DNA of 64,000 nucleotides, taken from assembly GCA_905181835.1 (NCBI GenBank), contig CAJIZF010000004.1, positions 248,001 to 312,000 of the forward strand, given 5' to 3'. The DNA comes from an uncultured Flavobacteriaceae bacterium (GTDB taxonomy: Bacteria > Bacteroidota > Bacteroidia > Flavobacteriales > Flavobacteriaceae). The notes below the pieces were generated by a model. It made no database searches. It saw only the letters and a program-made list of their open reading frames with translations, and was not told where the DNA came from. A program made the translations under genes and the position numbers. Shown piece by piece: positions 33,426 through 42,502 of the stretch. Position 1 is the stretch's first letter, and each line of letters opens with the position of its first letter.

Positions 33426-34002
33426 TTATATTGGTTCACCATCCGTAATTACTAGTTCGTGACATTGTTTTAGATATGCTTGTTGGTTGTCATACAAGCT
33501 TTCATAGAATTCTTGTGAAGTTGCTTCATAATTTTCATCATCCCAATCCATATCATCAAGTGGGTTTACAATATCATTATCTTCCTCACTCCACATACAA
33601 GGAGTGCCATCACGATCTTTCTTGATTACAATAGCGCCAATAGGACTGTAGGTCTCATCTTCATATGTAACTTCAATTTCTACATTTTCATCTAATTTAA
33701 CACACAAGTTATACAAATGAATAAAAAATTCTTTTGGTGGATACCAAGCAGATTCAATTGAAAATTCTCCCTCCCCTCTAACATCATACAAAGTGGTCCA
33801 TTTAGAACCTAGATTTTTAAAGACCAATCTTCATTACACCACCATTTTCACCTCTCTTAACATCGTTATAAAATGCAGTAGCAAATGCTGGAATGGAGCC
33901 GTCACTATCGTTGTTTTGTACTTTCTCAATCATTGAGTCAATAAGTTTAACCGATTGTTCGTTACCTTTAATATTTACGAAACTTTTTAAGTTATTAGCC
34001 AT
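33426..34002 (-). pseudogene. Api92-like ferredoxin-fold protein, split by a frameshift
   Basis: Two overlapping frames make up what looks like one ~190-residue protein. The first (34002 to 33817) begins MANNLKSFVNIKG, the usual opening of the phage-derived Api92-like family. The second (from about 33827 to 33426) begins LVFKNLGSKWTTLYD and continues with FSIESAWYPPKEFFIHLYNLC, the family's GAKW...SAWSPP core. The first frame stops one base out of step in the junction AAGATTGGTCTTTAAAAA. A single indel would join them. Alternatively the second part starts at TTG 33827 as an independent coupled gene. Family members are found on phages and islands and have no well-known function. The homology assignment is from memory of the motif and is moderate. 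Confidence 0.6.
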
Positions 34003-34126
34003 AGTTTTTATTTTAAAACAAACATAAGAAATTAAAAATTTACAATTGATACAAGTTTGATACACTTTATTTTTAAAATAAATATCAAATTATACGATTA
34101 TGGAGTCTCTAAAACGGTTAAATAAT

Positions 34127-34134
34127 TATATTTG
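34127..34134 (+). promoter_or_regulatory. TAnnTTTG -7 element before the transsulfuration gene
   Basis: TATATTTG matches the consensus exactly and lies 18 bases before the ATG at 34153. No good -33 element is seen. No SAM riboswitch fold was recognised in the short leader. Confidence 0.5.
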
Positions 34135-34152
34135 TTTTTAAAATTTATAGAG

Positions 34153-35292
34153 ATGAAATTTAATACAAAAACAATTCACGGAGGGCAAGAACACGATAAA
34201 GCTTATGGCGCTGTAATGCCTCCGATTTACCAAACTTCAACTTATGCTCAAAGTACTCCAGGGGGTCATAAGGGCTTTGAGTATTCTAGAACTCACAATC
34301 CAACTCGTTCTGCTTTAGAAAAAAGTTTTGCTAGTTTAGAAAATGGAAACTATGGTTTGGCATTTGCTAGTGGATTAGCTGCAATTGATGCAGTGTTAAA
34401 ATTACTTCGTCCTGGAGATGAGGTTATATCAACAAACGATTTATATGGAGGATCCTACAGATTATTTTCTCAGATTTATGCAAATTTTGGAATTAAATTT
34501 CATTTTATAGGAATGAAAAATGCTGAAAATATTGAAACGTTTGTAACAAAAAACACGAAATTAATTTGGGTAGAGACTCCGACTAATCCCATGTTAAACA
34601 TTATTGATATTAAAAAAGCAGCAAGTATCGCAAAAAAGCATCAAATTTTGTTGGGTGTAGACAATACTTTTGCAACACCTTATCTACAACAACCTCTTGA
34701 ACTAGGTGCTGATATTGTAATGCACAGTGCTACAAAATACTTAGGTGGTCATAGTGATGTTATTATGGGAGCTTTAGTGGTTAAGAATAAAGAATTGGCG
34801 GATCGTTTATATTTTATTCAAAATTCTAGCGGTGCAGTTTGTGGTCCACAAGATAGTTTTTTACTGCTTCGGGGCATAAAGACACTGCACGTTAGAATGG
34901 AGCGTCACTGTATTAACGGAAGAGCTGTTGCAGAATACCTTGAGAATCATCCAAAAGTTGAAAAGGTTTACTGGCCAGGGCTTAAACACCACACCAATCA
35001 TGAGGTTGCAAAGTCTCAAATGAAAGATTTTGGAGGTATGATATCATTTACCACAAAAGGGAACAGTTACGAAAAGGCAAAAAAAATAGTTGAAAATTTA
35101 AAAATATTTACCCTTGCAGAAAGTTTAGGAGGTGTTGAAAGTTTATCTGGCCATCCAGCAAGTATGACTCATGCGAGTATTCCAAAAGAAGAGAGAGAAA
35201 AGACAGGGATTGTTGATTCTTTAATAAGATTAAGTGTTGGTATTGAAGATAAAGATGATTTAATAGATGATTTACGTCAGGCAATTGGTTAA
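34153..35292 (+). CDS. Cystathionine gamma-synthase-type PLP enzyme
   Basis: A 379-residue cytoplasmic PLP enzyme of the Cys/Met metabolism family. I start at the ATG at 34153; an upstream TTG would add seven unlikely residues. The PLP lysine is in HSATKYLGGHSDV, and the cofactor-binding YSRTHNPTR and FASGLAAIDAVL segments are intact. SLGGVESLSGHPASMTH near the C-terminus marks the group that covers cystathionine gamma-synthase and gamma-lyase. Sequence alone does not separate the two. A role in methionine synthesis (metB type) is the common annotation in Bacteroidota. It lies alone with its own promoter. Confidence 0.92.
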   Translation: MKFNTKTIHGGQEHDKAYGAVMPPIYQTSTYAQSTPGGHKGFEYSRTHNPTRSALEKSFASLENGNYGLAFASGLAAIDAVLKLLRPGDEVISTNDLYGGSYRLFSQIYANFGIKFHFIGMKNAENIETFVTKNTKLIWVETPTNPMLNIIDIKKAASIAKKHQILLGVDNTFATPYLQQPLELGADIVMHSATKYLGGHSDVIMGALVVKNKELADRLYFIQNSSGAVCGPQDSFLLLRGIKTLHVRMERHCINGRAVAEYLENHPKVEKVYWPGLKHHTNHEVAKSQMKDFGGMISFTTKGNSYEKAKKIVENLKIFTLAESLGGVESLSGHPASMTHASIPKEEREKTGIVDSLIRLSVGIEDKDDLIDDLRQAIG

Positions 35293-35378
35293 TTTTTTTA
35301 TACAATATTAGTATGATTTTTAAAATTAGGATATTTCTTTTATTTTTAAAAAATATGTAGCAATTTTTAGATAAGGCT

Positions 35379-35386
35379 TATATTTG
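35379..35386 (+). promoter_or_regulatory. TAnnTTTG -7 element before gdhA
   Basis: TATATTTG, an exact consensus match, lies 39 bases before the ATG of gdhA. The -33 region is a T-rich AATTTTTAG and not a clear TTTG. Confidence 0.5.
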
Positions 35387-35425
35387 CAAAAAAAATAACA
35401 CTAACTGTTTTAATAAATTAATTTT

Positions 35426-36769
35426 ATGAATAATAGCATAAAAGATTTCATTTCTAAAGTTGAAAAAATGAATCCTAACGAGCCAGAATTTTTACAGGCC
35501 GTTACTGAAGTTGCTGAAGTAATTATTCCTTTTATAGAAGAAAATAAAGAGTACCAAGGAATCAAATTACTAGAGCGAATGGTGGAGCCAGAACGCGTTC
35601 TGATGTTTAGAGTTCCTTGGACTGATGATAGCGGAGAAATCCAAGTAAATAGAGGTTACAGAGTTGAATTTAATTCTTCGATAGGACCTTACAAAGGAGG
35701 GTTACGTTTTCATCCAACAGTGAATCTTAGCATATTAAAATTCCTAGGCTTTGAACAGGTCTTTAAAAATAGTTTAACAACTCTTCCTATGGGAGGTGGA
35801 AAAGGAGGATCAGATTTTAATCCCAAAGGTAAAACAGATGCTGAAGTCATGCGTTTTTGTCAAAGTTTTATGACAGAATTGTCAAGACATATTGGTCCAA
35901 ATACGGATGTTCCTGCTGGAGATATTGGAGTTGGAGGAAGAGAAATAGGATTTTTATTTGGACAATACAAACGTCTAAGAAATGAGTTCACAGGTGTTTT
36001 GACCGGGAAGGGACTTTCTTACGGAGGCTCACTAATTCGTCCTGAAGCCACGGGATATGGAAATGTTTATTTTGCAAAAAACATGTTAGCAACAAAAGGC
36101 GATTCTTTTGTAGGAAAAACAGTTGTAATATCTGGATCAGGAAACGTGGCTCAATATGCTGCTGAGAAAACAATAGAATTTGGAGGAAAAGTTGTAACCT
36201 TATCTGATTCAGGAGGCTATATTTATGATTCAGAAGGATTGAATGAAGAAAAACTAGCTTTTGTAATGAATCTGAAAAATGTAAAACGTGGCCGTATTAG
36301 TGAGTATATTAATCATTACCCAGCTGCAAAGTATTTTGCAGGTGAGCGTCCATGGAATATAAAATGTGATATTGCCTTACCATGTGCGACACAAAATGAA
36401 GTTGATAAAGAAGAAGCTCAGTTATTAGTCGATAATGGCTGTTTTTGTATTGGTGAAGGAGCTAATATGCCTTGTTCCCCTGAGGCAATTGAAGTTTTTA
36501 CAAATAATAAAATTTTATTTTCACCAGGAAAAGCTTCTAACGCTGGAGGTGTTGCAACTTCAGGTTTAGAAATGTCACAAAACTCACTTCGTTTGAACTG
36601 GACTTCAGAGGAAGTGGATTCTAAATTACATGCGATCATGAATGATATACATGAAGCTTGTGTAAAATACGGGAAAGATGAAACAGGATATGTAGATTAT
36701 GTTAAAGGTGCAAATATTGCCGGATTTGTTAAGTTAGCAGATGCAATGATCGCTCAAGGTGTAGTTTAA
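35426..36769 (+). CDS. gdhA: NADP-type glutamate dehydrogenase
   Basis: Hexameric glutamate dehydrogenase that aminates 2-oxoglutarate. The 447 residues match the short (~450 aa) bacterial class, usually NADP-specific. Motifs are the substrate-binding GGGKGGSDFNPKGK (catalytic Lys), PAGDIGVGGREIGFLFGQY and the dinucleotide loop VVISGSGNVAQYAAEK; GEGANMP follows in the C-terminal half. A strong terminator follows the stop. It links carbon flow to ammonia assimilation. Confidence 0.96.
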   Translation: MNNSIKDFISKVEKMNPNEPEFLQAVTEVAEVIIPFIEENKEYQGIKLLERMVEPERVLMFRVPWTDDSGEIQVNRGYRVEFNSSIGPYKGGLRFHPTVNLSILKFLGFEQVFKNSLTTLPMGGGKGGSDFNPKGKTDAEVMRFCQSFMTELSRHIGPNTDVPAGDIGVGGREIGFLFGQYKRLRNEFTGVLTGKGLSYGGSLIRPEATGYGNVYFAKNMLATKGDSFVGKTVVISGSGNVAQYAAEKTIEFGGKVVTLSDSGGYIYDSEGLNEEKLAFVMNLKNVKRGRISEYINHYPAAKYFAGERPWNIKCDIALPCATQNEVDKEEAQLLVDNGCFCIGEGANMPCSPEAIEVFTNNKILFSPGKASNAGGVATSGLEMSQNSLRLNWTSEEVDSKLHAIMNDIHEACVKYGKDETGYVDYVKGANIAGFVKLADAMIAQGVV

Positions 36770-36792
36770 TATTCTTTATTATTAATATTGAG

Positions 36793-36824
36793 AAGGTTGC
36801 CAATTAGAGGCAACCTTTTTTTTT
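36793..36824 (+). terminator. Intrinsic terminator of gdhA
   Basis: A perfect 9-base stem (AAGGTTGCC at 36793-36801 and its complement at 36809-36817), a 7-base loop, then eight more T bases. It follows the gdhA stop by 23 bases. Confidence 0.9.
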
Positions 36825-36883
36825 AAATCTAATTCAAAATAAATAGTATTTTAGCGTGTTATACTTAAAGAGTGATTATTCTT

Positions 36884-39181
36884 ATGAAGCAAATAGTAAG
36901 TATTATATTATTGACTCAGGTCTTTTTTTTACAGGCACAAAACTTTGAAAATAGTTGGACAGGTTATTTCTCCTACGTGTCTATAAAAAGTATTTCCCAG
37001 GGGGATGATAAAATTTATGCTGCTGCAGAAAACGCAATATTTACCTATGATTTATCAACTCAAGAAATCGAAACGGTTTCAACAATAAATGGTCTGTCAG
37101 GAAAAGAGATAACAACTGCCTACTATAGTGAAAGTTCTGGACTTTACATCATAGGTTATAAAAATGGTTTAATAGAAATTGTTATTGATGGAGATGATAA
37201 TATTTTAAAAGTAGTTGATATTTTAGAAAAATTAACGATTCCTCCCGATAGTAAACAAATAAATCATTTTTACGAATTCAACAGTAAGCTTTATATTTCT
37301 ACAGGCTATGGTATTTCTGTTTATGATTTAGAAACTTTAGAGTTTGGAGACACTTATTATATAGGAAGTTTAGGTAGTCAAATAGCTGTTACACAAACCA
37401 CGGTATATGGAGATTTTATATATGCTTCCACCTCTAGTAATGGACTAAAAAGTGCATTAGTTAACGACGAAAATATTATTGATTACGAACAGTGGACTAC
37501 AACTTCATCAGGAGGGTATAAGGGAATTCAAACATTAGGGAACGAGCTTTATGCACTAAATAATATGAATGTTTTATTTAGACTAGACCCTAATTTAGAA
37601 TTTATAGAAATCGATAGTTTCTTGACTAATGTTATTGATTTTGGAGTCCAATCTAACATCTTAACAATCACAACAGAAAATTCAATTGAAGCTTACCAGG
37701 AGGGTTATGGCGAACCATTAGCTACAGTTGAAAATTTAAATTACGATTATACCCTACAATCAGGATATTTTTATAACAATACATTTTATCTGGGAACTTC
37801 TACTTTTGGAATGCTAGTAGTCCCTGAAACCTCTCAAGAAGCTTCACAAGTTTTACCTGCAGGCCCTCTTTTTAACCAACCTTTTTCTATTGACGCTTCG
37901 CCGGGACAATTATGGGTTTCTTATGGAGATGTAGATTTAACTTTTAACCCTTTTCCGTTAACAAGAAAGGGAATTAGTAATTTTAAAAATGAAGTTTGGA
38001 AAAATATTAAATACGATACGCTTATTGATCAATTAAGAGTTGACGATGCAAATGATTTGGTTTATGTAAAGATAAATCAAAATAACCCATTTGTAACTTA
38101 TATAAGTTCTTACCAAAAGGGCTTAATCAAGTTGAACGGTCAGGACCCTTTTATCTTGTATAACGAAACTAACAGTCCGATGGATATCCCAAATGGTAAT
38201 GAAGCATTAGGAATTAGGATATTTGGATCTGACTTTGATAGAGATCAAAACCTCTGGCTAGTTCAATCAAGAATTGATGAGGGTCTCTTAAAATTAACTC
38301 CTGACGGTCAATTTCAAACCATTGATATTTCTAACATCATTGATGCTGAAACGGAGTTAGCATTAAGTAAATTAGCAGTAAGTCGAATAGGATATGTGTT
38401 TTTTGGAGCTGTAGATAGTGGATTAATAGGATACAATCCAACTACAAATCAATTTAATAAAATTGGAGAAGGGCTTGGAACAGGTAACCTACCCTCAACA
38501 GATATTAAAGCACTTGCTTTTGATAATCAGAATAGATTGTGGATAGGCACTCGAAAAGGTTTGCGTGTACTTTATAGCATCGGAAGTTTCTTTGAAGATG
38601 GAGCAGAAACAGATGCTCAGCCAATTATCATATTAGAAGATGGCGTTCCTCAAGAGTTATTGTTTTTGCAATCAATTACAGATATAGAAGTAGATGGCTC
38701 TAATAATAAATGGATTTCTACCGCTACGTCTGGGGTATTTTATTTATCATCAAATGGTCAAGAAACCCTATTGCGTTTCACTTCAGATAATTCTCCATTA
38801 CCTTCAGATAACGTATTAGATATTGCAATAGATGACTCAAGTGGCAAAGTTTATTTTGCAACTAACAATGGGTTGGTTGCTTACAACGGAACTTCAACAG
38901 CGCCTGAAGATGACCTTGAAAATGTTTATGCTTTTCCAAATCCAGTTAGACCAAACTTTTCTGGTAATGTGACCATTGACGGGTTAACGGCGAAAGCAAA
39001 TATAAAAATAACTGATATTACTGGAAATTTAGTTTTTGAAACTACCTCTGAAGGAGGTAGTATACAATGGGATACAACTGCTTTTGGGAAATATAAAGTA
39101 GCCTCTGGGGTATACTTAATTTTAGTGACTTCTGATGATAATTTACTAACTAAAGTTACTAAAATCATGATCATAAGATAA
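36884..39181 (+). CDS. porZ: PorZ-like T9SS protein with beta-propellers
   Basis: A 765-residue exported protein that matches PorZ, a component of the type IX secretion attachment complex that helps load A-type lipopolysaccharide onto cargo. Start at ATG 36884 gives a signal peptide (MKQIVSIILLTQVFFLQAQ); a GTG 12 bases upstream is less likely. After the start comes NSWTGYFSYVSIKSI. Two seven-bladed propellers built of repeated W/L-rich blades follow (~20-680), for example LWIGTRKGLRVLY and KWISTATSGVFYLS. A C-terminal sorting-like domain (~690-765) opens with YAFPNPVRPNFSGNV and ends with TKIMIIR. recO starts on its stop codon. Confidence 0.85.
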   Translation: MKQIVSIILLTQVFFLQAQNFENSWTGYFSYVSIKSISQGDDKIYAAAENAIFTYDLSTQEIETVSTINGLSGKEITTAYYSESSGLYIIGYKNGLIEIVIDGDDNILKVVDILEKLTIPPDSKQINHFYEFNSKLYISTGYGISVYDLETLEFGDTYYIGSLGSQIAVTQTTVYGDFIYASTSSNGLKSALVNDENIIDYEQWTTTSSGGYKGIQTLGNELYALNNMNVLFRLDPNLEFIEIDSFLTNVIDFGVQSNILTITTENSIEAYQEGYGEPLATVENLNYDYTLQSGYFYNNTFYLGTSTFGMLVVPETSQEASQVLPAGPLFNQPFSIDASPGQLWVSYGDVDLTFNPFPLTRKGISNFKNEVWKNIKYDTLIDQLRVDDANDLVYVKINQNNPFVTYISSYQKGLIKLNGQDPFILYNETNSPMDIPNGNEALGIRIFGSDFDRDQNLWLVQSRIDEGLLKLTPDGQFQTIDISNIIDAETELALSKLAVSRIGYVFFGAVDSGLIGYNPTTNQFNKIGEGLGTGNLPSTDIKALAFDNQNRLWIGTRKGLRVLYSIGSFFEDGAETDAQPIIILEDGVPQELLFLQSITDIEVDGSNNKWISTATSGVFYLSSNGQETLLRFTSDNSPLPSDNVLDIAIDDSSGKVYFATNNGLVAYNGTSTAPEDDLENVYAFPNPVRPNFSGNVTIDGLTAKANIKITDITGNLVFETTSEGGSIQWDTTAFGKYKVASGVYLILVTSDDNLLTKVTKIMIIR

Positions 39182-39900
39182 TGGTTATTGCTACAAAAGC
39201 TATTGTACTATCTTCTTTAAAATTTGGAGATTCCGATCTTATAGTAAAATGTTTCACTGCCTCTTCAGGTCTTAAAAGTTATTTACTTAGAAACATATTA
39301 AAATCTAAGAAAGGGAAATTAAAAGTATCACTGTTTCAGCCCTTAACCATTTTAGAAATAGAAGCTTCCCACAAAAACAAAGGAAATTTAGAAAGAATTA
39401 AGGAAGCAAAAGTTTATTATTCATACCAAACATTGCACACTCAGATTGTAAAAAGTAGTATGACTATTTTTATTGCCGAAATATTAATAACCACAATTAA
39501 TGAGGAGGCAGAGGATATTGATCTATTTAATTTTATAGAAGAATCACTATTGTGGCTTGATCAGTCGGATAAAATATCTAATTTTCATATACTTTTTTTA
39601 CTGAAACTAAGTATTCATTTTGGATTTTATCCAGATACTGATACCGTAGAAAAACCATATTTTAATTTGATGGAGGGAGTATTTCAAGATTTAAATGCCG
39701 ACAAATATTCTGAAAGAAGCCAACGGGTGGCAAATTTAAAAGAGTTTTTCGGCATAGATTTTGATAAATCTTATGAAATAAATCTTACAAAAATTGAACG
39801 TTCGGACCTATTGACTTTGCTTTTGCAATATTATCAATTACATTTGCACGGCTTTAAAAATCCCAAGTCACTAGTAGTCTTAAATCAGATATTCGAATAA
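39181..39900 (+). CDS. recO: DNA repair protein RecO
   Basis: RecO loads RecA onto SSB-coated single-stranded DNA with RecR. The 239-residue protein has the N-terminal OB domain (IATKAIVLSSLKFGDSDLIVKCFTASSG) and a helical C-terminal domain (FLLKLSIHFGFYPDT). The four-cysteine zinc motif seen in many RecO proteins is absent, as is usual in Bacteroidota. Its ATG overlaps the porZ stop (TAATG), and the TonB receptor gene starts 2 bases after its own stop. The coupling with surface-export genes is probably an expression matter. Confidence 0.93.
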   Translation: MVIATKAIVLSSLKFGDSDLIVKCFTASSGLKSYLLRNILKSKKGKLKVSLFQPLTILEIEASHKNKGNLERIKEAKVYYSYQTLHTQIVKSSMTIFIAEILITTINEEAEDIDLFNFIEESLLWLDQSDKISNFHILFLLKLSIHFGFYPDTDTVEKPYFNLMEGVFQDLNADKYSERSQRVANLKEFFGIDFDKSYEINLTKIERSDLLTLLLQYYQLHLHGFKNPKSLVVLNQIFE

Positions 39901-39902
39901 GC

Positions 39903-42305
39903 ATGAAACTGCTATCTACAATTACTTTCTTTTTTCTTTTTTCTTTAACAATTCAAGCTCAAACTATTCAAGTTTTAGATGAAGAAACTAAAAACCCTGT
40001 TATTGGTGTTGCTGTATTTAATGAATCAAAATTAACTACTGGGATAACAGATATAGATGGGAATATTGATATTACAAATTTTTCAGAAAATGAGAAGATT
40101 ACTTTTCAGCATATTTCGCACATCAATCGTTTTTTAACTAAAAAAGAAATTATTTCATCAGGAAACACAATATTTTTAAGCCCAGATGCGAGCTCCCTTG
40201 ATGAGGTGGTACTATCTATCTCTAAATTTGAACAAAATAAAAAAGAGATTCCTCAAAAAATTTCCAGCATAACAAGTAAGGATGTCTTATTTACAAATCC
40301 TCAAACCTCTGCTGATTTATTGGAAAGAAGTGGTAATGTATTTATACAAAAAAGTCAACTAGGGGGAGGTAGTCCGATTATACGTGGCTTTTCAACCAAT
40401 AGATTGCTCATAGCCGTTGACGGTACTCGATTTAATAATGCAATATTTAGAGGCGGAAATGTGCAAAGTGTAATTTCAATTGATCCATTTTCGATTGAAC
40501 GGACTGAAGTTATTTTAGGTCCAGGATCAGTTGTATACGGTAGTGATGCTATAGGTGGCGTGATGAATTTTTATACAAAAAATGCAAAGTTTTCATTTAA
40601 AGAAGGCGCATCTGTTTCAGGAAACTTTACGACAAGATTCGCTACCGCTAGTTCTGAAAAAACAGGTCATATTGATTTAAATTTAGGCTTGGATGAATGG
40701 GCTTTTTTAACGAGTATATCATATACTGATTTTGGGGATTTAGTTATGGGTAAATATGGGCCAGACGATTATTTGAGGCCTGATTATGTGGCAACTATAA
40801 ACGGAGAAGACGTTTTAGTTATAAATAAAGACCCGAGAAAACAGGTATCCACAGGATATAAGCAAATAAACACAATGCAGAAGATTCGATTTATGCCTTC
40901 CGAGAACTGGGACTTCAATTTGGGGTTGTTTTATACAACTACTAGCGATTATCCTAGGTATGATCGTTTGATACGAAAAAAAGAAGGTCAACTAAGGAGT
41001 GCTGTTTGGGATTATACTCCTCAAGAATGGATAAATGGTAACTTAAGAATCACTCACAAAGGATCTTCTCTTTACGATAAAAGTATTTTTACCTTGTCTT
41101 ATCAAAATTTTAAAGAAGGAAGAAGAGATCGAGATTTTGGAGATACAATTCTGTATGAAACAAAAGAAAAAGTTAATGCTTATACCTCGGCATTAGATTT
41201 TATTAAAAAATTTGGAAAAAGTAAATTGTTCTATGGATTAGAATATGTTTATAACAAAGTAAATTCTTTAGGGAAACAAACCAATATTCTTAATGGAGCT
41301 ACTTCAGAAACTTCTCCTCGTTATCCGGATGATTCTAATTGGCAATCTATGGCAGCCTATGTAAGTTTGCAATCCAAATTAGCCGCGAATCTCTCTCTTC
41401 AATTAGGACTGCGATACAACCATATTTTACTTTATGCTAACTACGACAATCCTTTTTACGATTTTCCATTTATAGAATCAGATATTAATACTGGTGCATT
41501 GACAGGAAGTGTTGGATTTAACTGGCAAGCAAGCGAAATTTTAGGTTGGAGATTCAATTTGTCAACGGCTTTTAGAGCACCTAATATTGATGATGTGGGA
41601 AAAATATTTGATAGTGAACCAGGCTCTGTAGTGTTGCCAAATCCAGATTTAAAACCAGAATACGCTTATAATGGAGAATTAGGAGCTGTTCTAAAACTTG
41701 GGAATAAAACCCGTATCGATCTTACAGGTTATTTAACTTTTTTAGAAGATGCTTTAGTAAGAAGGGACTATAACATAAACGGTCAAACAGAAATTTTTTA
41801 TCAAGGAGAATTAAGTAATATTCAAGCCATACAAAATGGAGGAGAAGCAAAAATTTACGGTTTTGAGGCAGGAATTGAAGTAAATTTCACGAAGAATATT
41901 CAGATCACTTCTCAATATAATTATACTGGAGGTCATCAAACTGAAGAAGACGGTACTAAAGTTGCTGTAAGGCACGTAGCGCCTCAATTTGGGAATATCC
42001 ATTTCATTTGGAAGCACCATAAATTAAAGTTAAATGCTTTTATTGTATACAACGGACAATTTGATTATGAGGATCTTGCGCCGGAAGAACAAAATAAGGC
42101 TTATTTGTATGCGCTAGATGAAAATGGCAATCCATATTCACCTTCATGGTATACACTCAACTTGGGTGCTCAGTATCAATTTTCAAAAGTTTTAGAGATC
42201 AACTTTTCGCTTGAAAACATCTCCAATCAACGCTATCGCTCTTATTCATCTGGAATTGCAGCAGCAGGCATTAATTTTATTGGATCTATAAGTTATTTCT
42301 TTTAG
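39903..42305 (+). CDS. TonB-dependent outer-membrane receptor (haem/transferrin-receptor type)
   Basis: An 800-residue outer-membrane receptor. It has a signal peptide (1-19, ending TIQAQ), a carboxypeptidase-regulatory-like domain (~20-95, VLDEETKNPVIGVAVFN), a plug domain (~115-235) with PIIRGFSTNRLLIAVDGTR and ILGPGSVVYGSDAIGGVMNF, and a 22-stranded barrel ending in the aromatic ISYFF. The plug features match the haemoglobin/transferrin/lactoferrin receptor subgroup, suggesting a role in haem or iron uptake, though no haem enzyme is near. It is the last gene in an operon with porZ and recO. The substrate is not certain. Confidence 0.9.
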   Translation: MKLLSTITFFFLFSLTIQAQTIQVLDEETKNPVIGVAVFNESKLTTGITDIDGNIDITNFSENEKITFQHISHINRFLTKKEIISSGNTIFLSPDASSLDEVVLSISKFEQNKKEIPQKISSITSKDVLFTNPQTSADLLERSGNVFIQKSQLGGGSPIIRGFSTNRLLIAVDGTRFNNAIFRGGNVQSVISIDPFSIERTEVILGPGSVVYGSDAIGGVMNFYTKNAKFSFKEGASVSGNFTTRFATASSEKTGHIDLNLGLDEWAFLTSISYTDFGDLVMGKYGPDDYLRPDYVATINGEDVLVINKDPRKQVSTGYKQINTMQKIRFMPSENWDFNLGLFYTTTSDYPRYDRLIRKKEGQLRSAVWDYTPQEWINGNLRITHKGSSLYDKSIFTLSYQNFKEGRRDRDFGDTILYETKEKVNAYTSALDFIKKFGKSKLFYGLEYVYNKVNSLGKQTNILNGATSETSPRYPDDSNWQSMAAYVSLQSKLAANLSLQLGLRYNHILLYANYDNPFYDFPFIESDINTGALTGSVGFNWQASEILGWRFNLSTAFRAPNIDDVGKIFDSEPGSVVLPNPDLKPEYAYNGELGAVLKLGNKTRIDLTGYLTFLEDALVRRDYNINGQTEIFYQGELSNIQAIQNGGEAKIYGFEAGIEVNFTKNIQITSQYNYTGGHQTEEDGTKVAVRHVAPQFGNIHFIWKHHKLKLNAFIVYNGQFDYEDLAPEEQNKAYLYALDENGNPYSPSWYTLNLGAQYQFSKVLEINFSLENISNQRYRSYSSGIAAAGINFIGSISYFF

Positions 42306-42381
42306 TATAAGTAATCCCAGAAATACAAATAAAATCAGTATCAATATTCGGCAATAATAAACAAATACAAGCGACAACAAC

Positions 42382-42403
42382 CGTTTATAAATAACTATAA
42401 ACG
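42382..42403. repeat. 8-bp palindrome upstream of ssb
   Basis: CGTTTATA at 42382-42389 and its exact complement TATAAACG at 42396-42403 are separated by AATAAC. It lies 99 bases before the ssb ATG and just upstream of a possible promoter, so it could be an operator. The string ACCGTTTAtaAATAAC closely resembles ACCGTTTAAATAAC in the inverted repeat downstream of ssb (42855-42937). Confidence 0.6.
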
Positions 42404-42445
42404 AAAGTAAGTATGTAACTACCTACTAAATATTTGTAATGGTAA

Positions 42446-42453
42446 TATGTTTG
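42446..42453 (+). promoter_or_regulatory. TAnnTTTG -7 element before ssb
   Basis: TATGTTTG matches the Bacteroidota -7 consensus exactly, 49 bases before the ssb ATG. A TATTTG at 42431-42436 is too near to be the -33 element, so support is moderate. Confidence 0.5.
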
Positions 42454-42502
42454 CCCTGTTGAATCGAACAAATGACATTCAATATAATTAAAACCTTATC
42501 TT

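Noticed and set aside
34066-34152. Possible SAM or cobalamin riboswitch before the cystathionine gamma-synthase-type gene
   Set aside because: The leader after the -7 element is under 20 bases, and no conserved riboswitch stem or box is visible upstream.
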